A program made the translations under genes and the position numbers. 64,000 nt of DNA from G965233625 sp965233625. GTDB taxonomy: Bacteria > Planctomycetota > Planctomycetia > Pirellulales > Pirellulaceae. The stretch lies in assembly GCA_965233625.1 (NCBI GenBank), contig OZ247499.1:4650001-4714000 (forward strand), in the 5' to 3' direction. Every line of letters begins with the position of its first letter. Position 1 is the first letter of the stretch. Positions 36,690-45,950 of the stretch are shown one piece after another. The notes under the pieces are model-generated. The model saw only the letters and a program-made list of their open reading frames with translations. It was not told the origin of the DNA and made no database searches.

Positions 36690-38393
36690 ATGAGCAATTC
36701 ATCCGCCGAAGGTGCATCGAAACTGGAAAATCTGCTGACCGCTATCTATGGCGGCGCCGCATCGGACATTCTGCCGCAGATCATGCGACTGGTCGAAAAA
36801 TACCGGCCGGAAACACCGCCTGAACCACGCCCGATGTGGGACGAGACGGACATTACGCTCATCACTTACGGCGACCAGATCAGCCACCCGGGTGAAGCCA
36901 GCCTCGACACGCTGGGCCGGTTTATCAGCCAGTACGATCTGGCCGAGGGGCTTTCGATCGTGCACATTCTGCCGTTCTGCCCGTATTCTTCCGACGATGG
37001 TTTTTCCGTCATCGACTTCCGCGCGATCGATGCACATCTGGGCGACTGGCCGAATCTGGAGAAGCTTGCGGAGCAGGTGGATCTGATGTACGACCTGGTG
37101 CTGAACCATGTTTCGCAGCACAGCGACTGGTTTCAGGGCTATCTCCAAGGCGAAGAGAAGTATCAGGGGTGGTTTCATGCGGTGGACCCGTCGCTGGATC
37201 TTTCAGCCGTGACCCGGCCCCGCAGCCATCCGCTGTTAACCACCTTCACCGCAGCCGATGGCAGCGACCGCGCGATCTGGACGACGTTCAGCGCCGATCA
37301 GATTGATCTGAACTACAGCGATCCCGGCCTGCTGCTGGAGATGCTCGACATTCTGCTGATGTATGTCGACCGCGGCGCGCGGATTGTCCGGCTGGATGCG
37401 ATCGCGTTCCTGTGGAAAGAGATCGGCACCACCTGCCTGCATCTGGAGAAAACGCATCTGGTCGTGAAGCTGATGCGATGCGTGGTCGAGATGGTCGCGC
37501 CGCAGGCGATTCTGCTGACGGAAACCAACGTGCCGCATCCGGAGAACATCAGCTACTTCGGCGACGGCGACGAAGCCCACATGGTCTATAACTTCAGCCT
37601 GCCGCCGCTGCTGTTCGACGCGTATGTGCAGAACGAAGCCACGCCGCTGGCAGACTGGCTGACCAACCTGCAGCCGCCCGGCGCCGGCAAGACCTGGTTC
37701 AACTTCACCGCGTCGCACGATGGCATCGGCGTGCGACCATTAGAAGGGCTGGTCGAAGGCGAGCGTTTTGAACAACTGGTGCAGGCCACCCGCGACCGTG
37801 GTGGCAAAGTCAGCATGCGTGTGCTGCCCAACGGCGACCTGCGGCCATACGAACTGAACATCACCTGGCGCGCCGCCATGTGGGATGACGATGCAGAGGT
37901 CGATCTGAACATCACCCGCATGCTGGCATCGCAGGCCTTCATGCTCGCCGTGCAAGGCGTGCCGGCGCCGTACTTCCATTCGCTGGTCGGTTCGCCCAAT
38001 GACATCGCCGGCATGAAAGAAAGCGGCCACAACCGCCGCATCAACCGTAAGAAGTACACGTTTGAAGAACTCACGGCGGAGCTGGATAAAGACACCGTTC
38101 AGGCCGCCATCTTTAAGCAGTATCAGCATCTGCTGAAAACCCGCCGCGGGCAGAAAGCCTTTCACCCGGATGCCACGCAGCGGGTCGTTCCCACCGGCAA
38201 TCCCGCCGCCGTTGCGTTCGAACGAACCTCCGTGGATGGCGGGCAGAAGATCCTGGTCGTTGCCAACTTCGCCAGTACGCCCGTGCAACTTACGGAGTTG
38301 CCCGCCGGTCGCGATCTGATTTCCGGCGAGCAGGTTGATCTGACTTCAACACCTCTGGCGCCATGCCAGATTGTGTGGCTGGAAGTTGCTTAG
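36690..38393 (+). CDS. GH13 sugar phosphorylase (sucrose / glucosylglycerate phosphorylase type)
   Basis: A 567-residue cytoplasmic GH13 subfamily 18-type enzyme that would split an alpha-glucoside with phosphate, giving glucose-1-phosphate. Active-site motifs: YDLVLNHVSQHSDWF, the nucleophile Asp236 in RIVRLDAIAFLWKE, the acid/base Glu278 in LLTETNVPH, and Asp344 in ASHDGIGVRPLEG. The early motif DLAEGLSIVHILPFCPYSSD is typical of sucrose-phosphorylase-like proteins. Distinguishing sucrose, sucrose-6F-phosphate and glucosylglycerate needs the acceptor loop, which I cannot read with confidence. The Met at 36690 is chosen because the 90 codons before it are unlike any GH13 N-terminus. No sugar gene is next to it. 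Confidence 0.88.
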   Translation: MSNSSAEGASKLENLLTAIYGGAASDILPQIMRLVEKYRPETPPEPRPMWDETDITLITYGDQISHPGEASLDTLGRFISQYDLAEGLSIVHILPFCPYSSDDGFSVIDFRAIDAHLGDWPNLEKLAEQVDLMYDLVLNHVSQHSDWFQGYLQGEEKYQGWFHAVDPSLDLSAVTRPRSHPLLTTFTAADGSDRAIWTTFSADQIDLNYSDPGLLLEMLDILLMYVDRGARIVRLDAIAFLWKEIGTTCLHLEKTHLVVKLMRCVVEMVAPQAILLTETNVPHPENISYFGDGDEAHMVYNFSLPPLLFDAYVQNEATPLADWLTNLQPPGAGKTWFNFTASHDGIGVRPLEGLVEGERFEQLVQATRDRGGKVSMRVLPNGDLRPYELNITWRAAMWDDDAEVDLNITRMLASQAFMLAVQGVPAPYFHSLVGSPNDIAGMKESGHNRRINRKKYTFEELTAELDKDTVQAAIFKQYQHLLKTRRGQKAFHPDATQRVVPTGNPAAVAFERTSVDGGQKILVVANFASTPVQLTELPAGRDLISGEQVDLTSTPLAPCQIVWLEVA

Positions 38394-38408
38394 ACGTCTA
38401 TAAGGGCG

Positions 38409-40034
38409 TTACTTTTTCAGATTGCTGAAGTCCGGGCCTTTACTGGCCTGGATGCCCATGTCGTTGAGTGACTTACCCTCGGCGACTTCAAATTGCTTGC
38501 CGAGCGTGTCCTTTTTGAACTTCGAATCTTCGCCGCGGAACCGCCATAGGCCGAACCAGAACACGCCGACGGCGGCCACAGCCAGTAGCACCAGCAACGC
38601 CGACGTCACCATGTTGAAGCCGCGTTCGACGACGATGGGCTGAGGCATGCCGCCGATAAACAACGGCGCCGGCTGACGCTGTTCTTCGCCGAACTGCGTG
38701 ACGTACTCGTTGCTATAAGACCAAAGTTTGAAGTAGATGGCGGGAATCTGCACCAGCTCGTGCACCAGTTCGCCCGCAGTGGCGCCGTCCTGCCGTTCGT
38801 ACTTTTTCCAGGCCTCTGGCAATTGCAGCACGCAGATGGTGGCGGGAAAGTGCTTGCGGTACACAGGCGCCTTTTTGTCGTCCGCGTCGTCGGCAAGTTT
38901 GATGATCTGATCGCCCAGCGGGATCAGCAGATCGATCTCGAAATAATGCGTGATGCCAAACCGCTTCTGGATGTCAGCTTCTGTCACTTCGATCCGCACG
39001 ATCTTGCGGGCGGAGCCTTCCACAAACATCATCCGGCCATGTTGCGAAACCGGATCGACCAGCAACGGCGCCAGCTCGAATTCGCCGCGCGCCAGCTTTT
39101 CAAGTTCGCCCTCAGGCGCGTTGGCCGTGGCGGCCAGCATCTGATAAAAGCCCTCGCGGTCGCCGGCGCCGAGGCCTTTGCGGTTGCGGCGTTTGATAGC
39201 GTCGAACTGTCCCACGTCCATGCCCCAAGACGCCAGCTTCACCCAGCTTTCAGGCACACCTTCATCCGTACTTTCAGGACGCCAGGCAGGTTGCATGGCG
39301 GCAAAATAAAGCGGCGCCGGTGCGGAAGGCTTCGCTTCTGCTTCCTTTTCTTCGCCGTCAATCTTGTTGCTGTCGCCATCTGCGGAACCGGTCTTCAGGA
39401 AGATGCCTTCGATGCTGGCGGTGTACTGGATGGCGCCGCCGGGCTTCCAGGATTTGGGGATCTGGCGGACAAAGGCGATGACCTTCTGCGGCGAATCCTT
39501 AACCTGCATCGTGACGGTAAAGTAGCCGCCGAAATCTAACCGCGACGCGAGATCTTCTTCGAGCGCGGTCGCCGTGATGTCCAGCACCTTACCTTCGATA
39601 TGAAACACCCGTCCGCGATAGGGCTGCGGATCGTCCCGCATCTTCTCCCACGCGGGCGGCGTTTCGCGCCACATGGCCACGCGGTCGGCGCCGAAATTCG
39701 GCAGCCGGTACAGCACTTTGATAAGCGGCTCGCGATCTGTCTGCGTCAGCGGCGCGTTGTCTTCGAACCGGCGCAACTGACTTTCGTCCAGGCCGTACGT
39801 TTCCAGCAATTTGCGGGAGCCTTCAATCGAAACCAGCGGTAACGCCTGCGGCTTGTTCTTCTTATCCGCCCAGAACGGCGCCGGGCCTAAGGATGTGCCG
39901 TCCTTCTTTTTCGCGGCAGGTTTCTCCGCTTCAGCAGGCGGTTTCTCCGCCGGTTCATCTTGAGCAAAAGAATACAAAGCGCTGAGCAGCACCAAGGCGA
40001 AGAGCAGCGCGGATGTTGCGGATTTACTTGTCAT
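38409..40034 (-). CDS. exported membrane-anchored protein, second gene of a pair
   Basis: A 541-residue protein with a signal peptide (LLFALVLLSALYSFAQ), a low-complexity segment (EPAEKPPAEAEKPAAKKKD), two beta-rich domains with the motif PYRGRVFHIEGKV and GRMMFVEGSARKIV, and one TM helix near residue 485 (ALLVLLAVAAVGVFWFGL). The repeated YRG-x-V-x-GK pattern is also present in its neighbour (FYRGKMVTVRGKA), so the two share a domain. The Met at 40034 has GAGGTG 6 bp upstream; a GTG at 40043 would add three residues. It overlaps the upstream gene by 11 bp. Function unknown. Confidence 0.72.
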   Translation of the reverse strand: MTSKSATSALLFALVLLSALYSFAQDEPAEKPPAEAEKPAAKKKDGTSLGPAPFWADKKNKPQALPLVSIEGSRKLLETYGLDESQLRRFEDNAPLTQTDREPLIKVLYRLPNFGADRVAMWRETPPAWEKMRDDPQPYRGRVFHIEGKVLDITATALEEDLASRLDFGGYFTVTMQVKDSPQKVIAFVRQIPKSWKPGGAIQYTASIEGIFLKTGSADGDSNKIDGEEKEAEAKPSAPAPLYFAAMQPAWRPESTDEGVPESWVKLASWGMDVGQFDAIKRRNRKGLGAGDREGFYQMLAATANAPEGELEKLARGEFELAPLLVDPVSQHGRMMFVEGSARKIVRIEVTEADIQKRFGITHYFEIDLLIPLGDQIIKLADDADDKKAPVYRKHFPATICVLQLPEAWKKYERQDGATAGELVHELVQIPAIYFKLWSYSNEYVTQFGEEQRQPAPLFIGGMPQPIVVERGFNMVTSALLVLLAVAAVGVFWFGLWRFRGEDSKFKKDTLGKQFEVAEGKSLNDMGIQASKGPDFSNLKK

Positions 40035-41493
40035 GGGATTCACCTCCCGCGTCTGAATGACGTTGGGCGAGCTGGCGTAATTGTTCGTCCACTGAAGGCT
40101 TCAGTTCAGCGTGATCCAGATATTTGAATGGCTTCTCTTTGGGCTTATCCGCCAGTTCCAGCGATGGATTTCGCGACCGCCACTGACTGCCGAAATAAGC
40201 GGCCACGGCGATACCTGTCGCCAGCAGCGCAATGCCCGCCAGCCCGGCGACCGTCATCCAGAAGCTTGGCGGGTCGCCATGCCGGGTGGTGAAGACTGGC
40301 CGCGCGGTGTACACCGGCGCCGCGGCAAGCAACTGGGGCGCCAGATGCGTGCCGATCTGCGCGTTATAGACACGGCGTTTAAACAGGTACGCGTGAAACA
40401 CGACGTCCAGATCGCCGATGCTATTGTCCTGCGGATCGTCGTAGCGGTCTTCGACCGGCGGGAAGTTTTCCGGCACATCCAGCGCGTAGACGATCAGCGG
40501 AGAGTTGGCGCCCACGGGTTTCACCCAGAACACATAATAATGTTCCACACCGTAGAAATTCCTCGCCGCGGGAATACGGTACGCCAGCCGGGCCTTGCCT
40601 CGGACAGTCACCATTTTGCCACGATAGAAACCGGGTTGGTCGTACAGTTGCAGGTAGCTGACGCCGCCGGTGGACATTTCACTCTGTTGCTGGGCAGTGG
40701 TCTGCTGAAGTTTCTCCACCAGACGGAACCAGGCGTGCCGCTCGTCAAACCGCGTCAGCGTATTGTCTTCCACCAGCGAGAACGCCAGTTCGTCCAGCCG
40801 CTCCTGCACCGTGTCCAGCGCCTTCTGTTGCGGCTTGTCAGGCGCTTTGCCAGCGGCAACCTGTTGCAGCCCCTCGCGGGCGTCCGCCCAGTGCCGCTGC
40901 GTTTTTTCAAGCACGTTGGCCCAGCCTTCCTGCTGCTGGGGCGAAAGATCGTCGCCGGCGGAACTGACCGCTTCGAGCGCGTTGATATGATACGTCTGCC
41001 ACTTCTGATCCAGCAGCTCCGTAACCTGGACTAGCGCACTGCGGCGGTCCTTTGGAAAAGTCTCCTTCAGCCGTGCACACATCAGCGCCTGCATCAGCAT
41101 GTCGCGCTGCGTATCTGTGAGCGGGCCCCATTGTTTCGCCCAGCCGTCTTTCAGCGTCTGCACCACGGGATCGCCCGCCGCGTTCAGTTCAACCTCGACA
41201 TCTTCCGGCTGCGTCATGGCAACGGCGCCGGGCACGGCTGGTTTTTCCACCTTGGGCGTGATGCGAGTATCTACCTCGCGCTGCGGCTGCGCGGTATCGC
41301 GTTCTCCGCGGAACATCCACTTCCAGGTGGAAGGCTTGCCCGCTTCATACATCAGCACCAGCGTCAGCATGACGGCGCCGACAAGCACCATCAGGCGGAA
41401 CTGCACACCGCGCAGCCGGTAGTTGGGCGGCTCTTTGATGCGGCCACGGCGTGGCGCTTCTGGCTCTTCGGATTGTGAAAATTTAAGACCCAT
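40024..41493 (-). CDS. two-pass membrane protein, first gene of a pair
   Basis: A 489-residue protein. An N-terminal TM helix (FRLMVLVGAVMLTLVLMYE) follows a basic tail. The outside part has a long helical segment (about 130-265) and a beta-rich YRGKMVTVRGKARLAYRIPA domain, then a second TM helix near 425 (MTVAGLAGIALLATGIAVAAY) and a short cytoplasmic end. It overlaps the next gene by 11 bp and shares the beta motif with it, so the two products probably form one envelope complex. Function unknown. Confidence 0.72.
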   Translation of the reverse strand: MGLKFSQSEEPEAPRRGRIKEPPNYRLRGVQFRLMVLVGAVMLTLVLMYEAGKPSTWKWMFRGERDTAQPQREVDTRITPKVEKPAVPGAVAMTQPEDVEVELNAAGDPVVQTLKDGWAKQWGPLTDTQRDMLMQALMCARLKETFPKDRRSALVQVTELLDQKWQTYHINALEAVSSAGDDLSPQQQEGWANVLEKTQRHWADAREGLQQVAAGKAPDKPQQKALDTVQERLDELAFSLVEDNTLTRFDERHAWFRLVEKLQQTTAQQQSEMSTGGVSYLQLYDQPGFYRGKMVTVRGKARLAYRIPAARNFYGVEHYYVFWVKPVGANSPLIVYALDVPENFPPVEDRYDDPQDNSIGDLDVVFHAYLFKRRVYNAQIGTHLAPQLLAAAPVYTARPVFTTRHGDPPSFWMTVAGLAGIALLATGIAVAAYFGSQWRSRNPSLELADKPKEKPFKYLDHAELKPSVDEQLRQLAQRHSDAGGESHDK

Positions 41494-41628
41494 ATCGGAC
41501 CCGTCGCGGTGGGTTGACCTTTCCGTTCATCTTAACACAAACAAGCCGCACACCCTCCGCCACGGAAAGCACGCGGCTGCTCAAACACGTCGATCCAACT
41601 GTAAATGACGTGTTTTACGCACGGCACA

Positions 41629-41935
41629 CACTAACCCGAAGCGCGCTTTTTGAAGTTGCACACTTTGAGCATTGTACCCTCGCCCACTTGTGGGAGAGGG
41701 TGGCACGAAGTGCCGGGTGAGGGCTTTCCCGGCTGCCATAAAACGTTCAGTTGCCTTCAAATGAAGTGCTTTGCGCGTTTCGTCGGGGCATCGCTGCCCC
41801 CTCATCTGGCCTCCGGCCATCTTCTCCCCCAAGGGAGAAGAGCATGCGTTGCGGTGCTGCGAAATGCGGCCAAAACCCGTGTTTTCGCCTCCGCATCAAA
41901 CGCCCCTTGCTCGCGGTTCGGCGCCGCGAGCCGCA
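41629..41935. repeat. family B copy 3 joined to part of a family A element
   Basis: 41629-41857 is a 229-bp copy that matches 62641-62869 in reverse complement at all but 2 positions that I can see (TTTCG(T/A)CGGGG and ATCGCT(G/T)CCCC). Its left end AACCCGAAGCGCG is the tip of family A. The next bases, to about 41935, read like the second half of family A (CGGCCAAAACCCGTG, GCATCAAACGCCCC). So B appears to lie inside an A element. The 612-bp gap 41494-42105 holds this and no gene. Confidence 0.82.
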
Positions 41936-42105
41936 CCAACCTCTATCAATTGATTCGCACTTCATTCACGGAATTATTGCCGCCCGCCGCGCCAGAGTTA
42001 AGCGGTAATTTCTTCTGCCGGTATAATCAGAGCTTGAGGCGGCTTGCCGGCGCGGTGTTTGCCGGTGTGAATCTAAACTGTAAGAAAACGGGAACTGGTA
42101 GTTCG

Positions 42106-42489
42106 ATGGGAAAAGCGAAAAACGTACTGGGCACTGAGTTGCAGACCTGCTCAACCGATCCGATGACCGGCTTCTACCGCGATGGTTGCTGCAACACAGG
42201 CGCCGGCGACGCGGGCGTCCATGTGGTGTGTTCGGTGATGACGGCGGACTTTCTGGAATTCTCGAAATCGCGTGGCAACGATCTTTCCACCCCGATGCCC
42301 ATGTACGAGTTTCCGGGGCTGAAGCCCGGCGATCAGTGGTGCCTGTGTGCACAGCGCTGGCAGGAAGCGTTTCTGGCAGGCATGGCGCCGCAAGTGGTGT
42401 TACAAGCCACCCACATGTCCGCCGTCGAATTCTGCGATCTGGCCGCACTCAAGTCGCACGCGGTCGATGGCGACGAACCCACGGCGTAA
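42106..42489 (+). CDS. DUF2237 family protein
   Basis: A 127-residue soluble protein of the DUF2237 family: NVLGTELQTCSTDPMTGFYR, DGCCNTGAGDAGVHVVCSVM, FLEFSKSRGNDLSTP, GDQWCLCAQRWQEAF, and VVLQATHM. The family has conserved Cys and Trp residues and no proven function. The Met at 42106 begins the conserved domain; the open frame upstream runs back into the B repeat and is not coding. A bidirectional terminator follows 34 bp after the stop. Confidence 0.92.
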   Translation: MGKAKNVLGTELQTCSTDPMTGFYRDGCCNTGAGDAGVHVVCSVMTADFLEFSKSRGNDLSTPMPMYEFPGLKPGDQWCLCAQRWQEAFLAGMAPQVVLQATHMSAVEFCDLAALKSHAVDGDEPTA

Positions 42490-42522
42490 CCACTCCTTGA
42501 AAGAATCATTGAGGCAGCACCA

Positions 42523-42567
42523 CGAAAAACGCCACCAGGTAATTTACCCGGTGGCGTTTCGTTTTTA
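42523..42567. terminator. bidirectional hairpin terminator
   Basis: AAAAACGCCACC pairs with GGTGGCGTTTCGTTTTT around a short inner stem (GGTAA/TTACC). T-runs occur on both strands, so it can end both the DUF2237 gene and the convergent FG-GAP/MACPF gene. Confidence 0.85.
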
Positions 42568-42590
42568 ATCCGTTATTTATCAGGCAACTA

Positions 42591-45152
42591 CTACTGCATC
42601 GGTGTGACCGTGACAGCGTAGTACAGCTTGGCGGAGCCCTTGCCACTTAGTTGTGTTTCGAAATACCTGGTTCCTGTGAAAGTCGCAGGGTTGATCGTGT
42701 TGCTTCTGGAATTCACGTTCCCGATCAGATCGTGATTGGAAGTGTCTTTGTCGTAGAAGTAACCTCCGAGAACGATGACTTTCCCTGGCGAAACATCCCA
42801 CTGGTGAGACGCGCCGCGACCCTGAATATCCTTCCATTTGGATTTTGAACCCGACCGCAGTTTGATGATGTTATCGGCTTTGCGTTCATCAATCAGGACG
42901 CGTTCTTTTTCAACCTTGGTACGGGGGTCGACAACTTTTCCGTTGACCTCCCAGAACATATCGCCAGCGTCAACGCCCGTATCGCTATCGTTCTGGATGT
43001 GCAATTCCCGGAGTTGCACCTTCACCTGGTACTCGTAAACCGTCGGGACGAACTGGTCATCGGGGAGCTGAGCGTTGTTCTCGGCTGCGAATTTCTTCAG
43101 GGCAGCCTCGATGTTTCTACGGGCGGCTGGATGAGTAACAACGGTGTAGATGGGCGCCAGCGAGCGATCGATATCACGCAGGTTGCCGTTCTCGTAGACC
43201 GTATCCATCCAGGCCTTCCAGTTCGCCGGGGTCAGTTGTTTGTCAACAATCTGATTGGCGCGTCCGCCACGGGCGTCGTAGCGGAGCGTTGACGCTGTTT
43301 CGCTTTGGAAACGGGATGTCTTGGTTTTAACAGAGCTTTCAATACCGGCCCCGAAAGCCGCAGACTTGAACGCGGCAGCGGCTGCCAGTTCCAGATCACG
43401 TTCGTTCAAGTTCGACGTGTGCCGCACGCTGGCCCGCATCGTGCACTCGGCGCCCATCGTAACTTTCTTTACATAGTGCGTGCCGTAGGTCTCGAAGAAC
43501 GCGCGGTAGGTGGAAGGCGACTGGTCCCAGGTCAAGCTGGCGAATTTCCGTGTCTGAGCGTCGAAGCCAGGTGTTACCGATGGCGTCATGCCGGCGTTGA
43601 AGCCGACGACCAGCGGTTTGATGGCTGCCCGGTATTCAACAAACGATGTACTACGGCTCTTGACGCTGTTTTCGCCGTATCCAGCCTTCAGCGAGGCGGT
43701 GACGCCGGAGTACGAGCCTTCCACGCCGAGGCTTGTCTGCAAGGCTTTTTGAACTTTCGAGATCGAAGTCTTAGCGCTGCTCTGGCTGGTGAAAACAGCG
43801 TTGGTCGTGGTGTTGTAAACGAGGTTGGAAGGAATCTGGATAGGATTGCGGAAGATCTCTACGCTAGAGCCGTTCTTCGAAAAAGCCCGCACCTGGTTGC
43901 AGATCGTATCGTCGGACTTCAGGGCGAACAGGTTGTAGCCTTTGCCAAGATTGGTCTTCCCCTGGTAGAACTCGCCACTGTCCGCTGCGACGTTGGCAGA
44001 CGGGTAACGCTGAGGTTTGTTGATCACCACCTGCGGTTTGACGGCAGGGAACGATTTACTGTTAGCCACCATCCAGCCGCTGTTGAAACCGTAGTCGCGG
44101 AGCCAGGGGGTCGGTTCGGCGAAGGACGACTTGTTGCTCGTCGACACATAAACCATGTTGCTGCCAAAGCCCACCACGTCGTCGGCGCCGTCTCCGTTTA
44201 CATCGCCCAATACCCGGACATGTTTACGCGATTCCCAGCCGCCCGCATTGAAACTGAATCCTGCGACCCAGTGGGTCGGGCCGGCGGTGTTGCCCGACAT
44301 TCTGACGTAGGGCCCGTTGCCAGAAAATCCAACCAGGTCCGCCTTACGGTCGCCGTTGACATCCGCCAGCGTGCGAGGTGCGTAAAGGCTGGTCCACTTC
44401 GTTCCGAAGCTGATGGGATTACCACGGCTGAATCCGCCACGATAAGAAAGCAAAGGCGTTGCTGCGTTGACGGTGTACAGCACGATGTCCGCCTTCTTAT
44501 CGCCATTCATATCGCCGAAGCTGATGTGTGAAGTTGGCAGGGCGTGAACCTTGGCGTCGTAGGCGCCGCTCAACAGCACTTTCTTCGCGGCGAAACTGGT
44601 CCCGCTACTGCGGGAGTAGTAGATGGCGCCATCCTTCGCAGCAATGATATCGTCCAGACCATCGCCATCCACGTCGGTCACCGCGCGGTAGTCGCGGCCC
44701 GCCTTCCAGCCGGATGTGCGGGCGTAATCGTTGATCCAGATCTTCTGCGGCGCGAACCCCCGCCCCGTGCTTAACGAAACAAGCACGCTTGAGTGACCAA
44801 AGGCGACGATGTCCGCCTTACCATCGCCGTTCACATCGCCAAGAGTGCGGACATAATCTTCATCGCCCCAGCCCTGTTTGTCGGAGTAATCCGCGATCCA
44901 CGATTTTTGCGGCAGAAACTGCTTGCCGTTACTTAGCGAGACCAGCACGTCCGAATAACCAAAGGCCACGATATCGGCCTTCCCATCGCCATCTACATCA
45001 GCGACCGTACGCACGTGGCCCGCTTGAAGCGTCGTCGTGAAAAATAGCATCAGGGCCAGGCACGCCAGGACGACGCCAGCCTTCGCCATCCGGCGTTTGC
45101 GGATCACGGGCGGAACTTTCGCGCTGCACGAGTTTAAGACAGTGTTCTTCAT
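42591..45152 (-). CDS. secreted FG-GAP/VCBS repeat and MACPF (pore-forming) protein
   Basis: An 853-residue exported protein (signal helix MAKAGVVLACLALMLFFTTT at about 22-42). Residues about 45-370 hold six calcium-binding-like FG-GAP repeats (DVDGDGKADIVAFG, DVNGDGKADIVAFG, DVDGDGLDDIIA, DMNGDKKADIVLY, DVNGDRKADLVGF, DVNGDGADDVVGF). Residues about 430-700 look like a MACPF/CDC domain: the signature YGTHYVKKVTMGAECTM at about 556 (family pattern Y-G-T-H-[FY]). A C-terminal beta domain follows (about 730-853). MACPF proteins insert pores into membranes, and the propeller could bind target or own surfaces. Start 45152 has AAGGA 7 bp upstream. No immunity gene is obvious. Confidence 0.85.
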   Translation of the reverse strand: MKNTVLNSCSAKVPPVIRKRRMAKAGVVLACLALMLFFTTTLQAGHVRTVADVDGDGKADIVAFGYSDVLVSLSNGKQFLPQKSWIADYSDKQGWGDEDYVRTLGDVNGDGKADIVAFGHSSVLVSLSTGRGFAPQKIWINDYARTSGWKAGRDYRAVTDVDGDGLDDIIAAKDGAIYYSRSSGTSFAAKKVLLSGAYDAKVHALPTSHISFGDMNGDKKADIVLYTVNAATPLLSYRGGFSRGNPISFGTKWTSLYAPRTLADVNGDRKADLVGFSGNGPYVRMSGNTAGPTHWVAGFSFNAGGWESRKHVRVLGDVNGDGADDVVGFGSNMVYVSTSNKSSFAEPTPWLRDYGFNSGWMVANSKSFPAVKPQVVINKPQRYPSANVAADSGEFYQGKTNLGKGYNLFALKSDDTICNQVRAFSKNGSSVEIFRNPIQIPSNLVYNTTTNAVFTSQSSAKTSISKVQKALQTSLGVEGSYSGVTASLKAGYGENSVKSRSTSFVEYRAAIKPLVVGFNAGMTPSVTPGFDAQTRKFASLTWDQSPSTYRAFFETYGTHYVKKVTMGAECTMRASVRHTSNLNERDLELAAAAAFKSAAFGAGIESSVKTKTSRFQSETASTLRYDARGGRANQIVDKQLTPANWKAWMDTVYENGNLRDIDRSLAPIYTVVTHPAARRNIEAALKKFAAENNAQLPDDQFVPTVYEYQVKVQLRELHIQNDSDTGVDAGDMFWEVNGKVVDPRTKVEKERVLIDERKADNIIKLRSGSKSKWKDIQGRGASHQWDVSPGKVIVLGGYFYDKDTSNHDLIGNVNSRSNTINPATFTGTRYFETQLSGKGSAKLYYAVTVTPMQ

Positions 45153-45299
45153 CAGATTTTCCTTCGCGTTAATGACTTAAATGAAAGCCGTTGATGGGCT
45201 ACCTACACGAATGCAGGGGCGTTACGCGAAAAATGAAAATTTATTCCGTGCGTTGATTGGACGCTTCCACGCCAGCCAATGGCGAACTCGGATGTGGAT

Positions 45300-45323
45300 A
45301 TTATGTTGTGGCGGCAACATAAT
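45300..45323. repeat. perfect 9-bp inverted repeat upstream of the MACPF gene
   Basis: ATTATGTTG-TGGCGG-CAACATAAT, 148 bp upstream of the 45152 start. It may be an operator or hairpin. The 543-bp gap 45153-45695 otherwise holds only repeat fragments. Confidence 0.5.
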
Positions 45324-45326
45324 GCG

Positions 45327-45374
45327 TCTTCGCCCCTCCGGGGAGAAGACAGGCCGAAGGCCAGATAAAGGGGA
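45327..45374. repeat. fragment related to family B
   Basis: CTTCGCCCCTCCGGGGAGAAG followed by ACAGGCCGAAGGCCAGATAA matches the end of family B (CTTCTCCCCCAAGGGAGAAG type, GGCCGGAGGCCAGATG) with many differences. Confidence 0.55.
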
Positions 45375-45460
45375 GTCCGCTTGCTACTTCCAAGAAGCAA
45401 CAAGAAGCTTTTGTCCGTTCGGTTTACGCTCCGCAAAGCGTTGATGAAGGACGGATTCTG

Positions 45461-45501
45461 TACCCCCTCACCCTAACCCTCTCCCCAAGGGGCGAGGGGA
45501 C
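45461..45501. repeat. family C palindrome, copy 2
   Basis: TACCCCCTCACCCTAACCCT followed by CTCCCCAAGGGGCGAGGGG, in the reverse orientation to copies 1 and 3. Confidence 0.8.
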
Positions 45502-45695
45502 CAGATGTGGCGATTGGATAACGCCACAACATCGTATCCCTCCCTGGCGAACTCTGTATTCTGGTAACGCGGTAACCGTTGGATTACACTGATCCAACCT
45601 AGAACGCGTCTGTTTGACGACGCGGGTTCTGCTAACGCCCACGCGGTTGCGGAACCACTATCCGCCCTTCCCACCCCCGCGGAGAAGCCCGCCCG

Positions 45696-45950
45696 ATGAA
45701 AACGAAGTCCTCCATGTTTTTTGTGGTGTGGGGCTTGGTGGTGCTGCTGATTATCCTTCATCAGGACTTCTGGTTCTGGGAAGACGGCACGCTGGTCTTC
45801 GGGTTTATACCCGTTGGCCTGTTCTACCACGCCTGCATTTCAATCGCTGCTTCCATCACCTGGTTTCTAGCCACCATCTTCGCGTGGCCTGGAGAACTCG
45901 AAGATGACCAGCCAGGGGAAGAACCAGTGAAAGAGGGAGGCGGGGAATGA
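45696..45950 (+). CDS. DUF3311 small membrane subunit of an SSF symporter
   Basis: An 84-residue protein with two TM helices (FFVVWGLVVLLIILHQDFWF and ISIAASITWFLATIFAW) and the DUF3311 pattern LHQDFW, TLVFGFIPVGLFYHA. Such small proteins are usually encoded directly before sodium/solute symporters and help them assemble. It overlaps the symporter gene by 4 bp (ATGA), which fits obligatory pairing. Confidence 0.9.
   Translation: MKTKSSMFFVVWGLVVLLIILHQDFWFWEDGTLVFGFIPVGLFYHACISIAASITWFLATIFAWPGELEDDQPGEEPVKEGGGE

Noticed and set aside
41650..42105. Long N-terminal extension of the DUF2237 frame
   Set aside because: This part is family B/A repeat and the same peptide (HTLSIVPSPTCGRGW) is read from every B copy.
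43305..44531. 408-codon open frame on the plus strand
   Set aside because: Shadow of the FG-GAP/MACPF gene; no ribosome site or domain.
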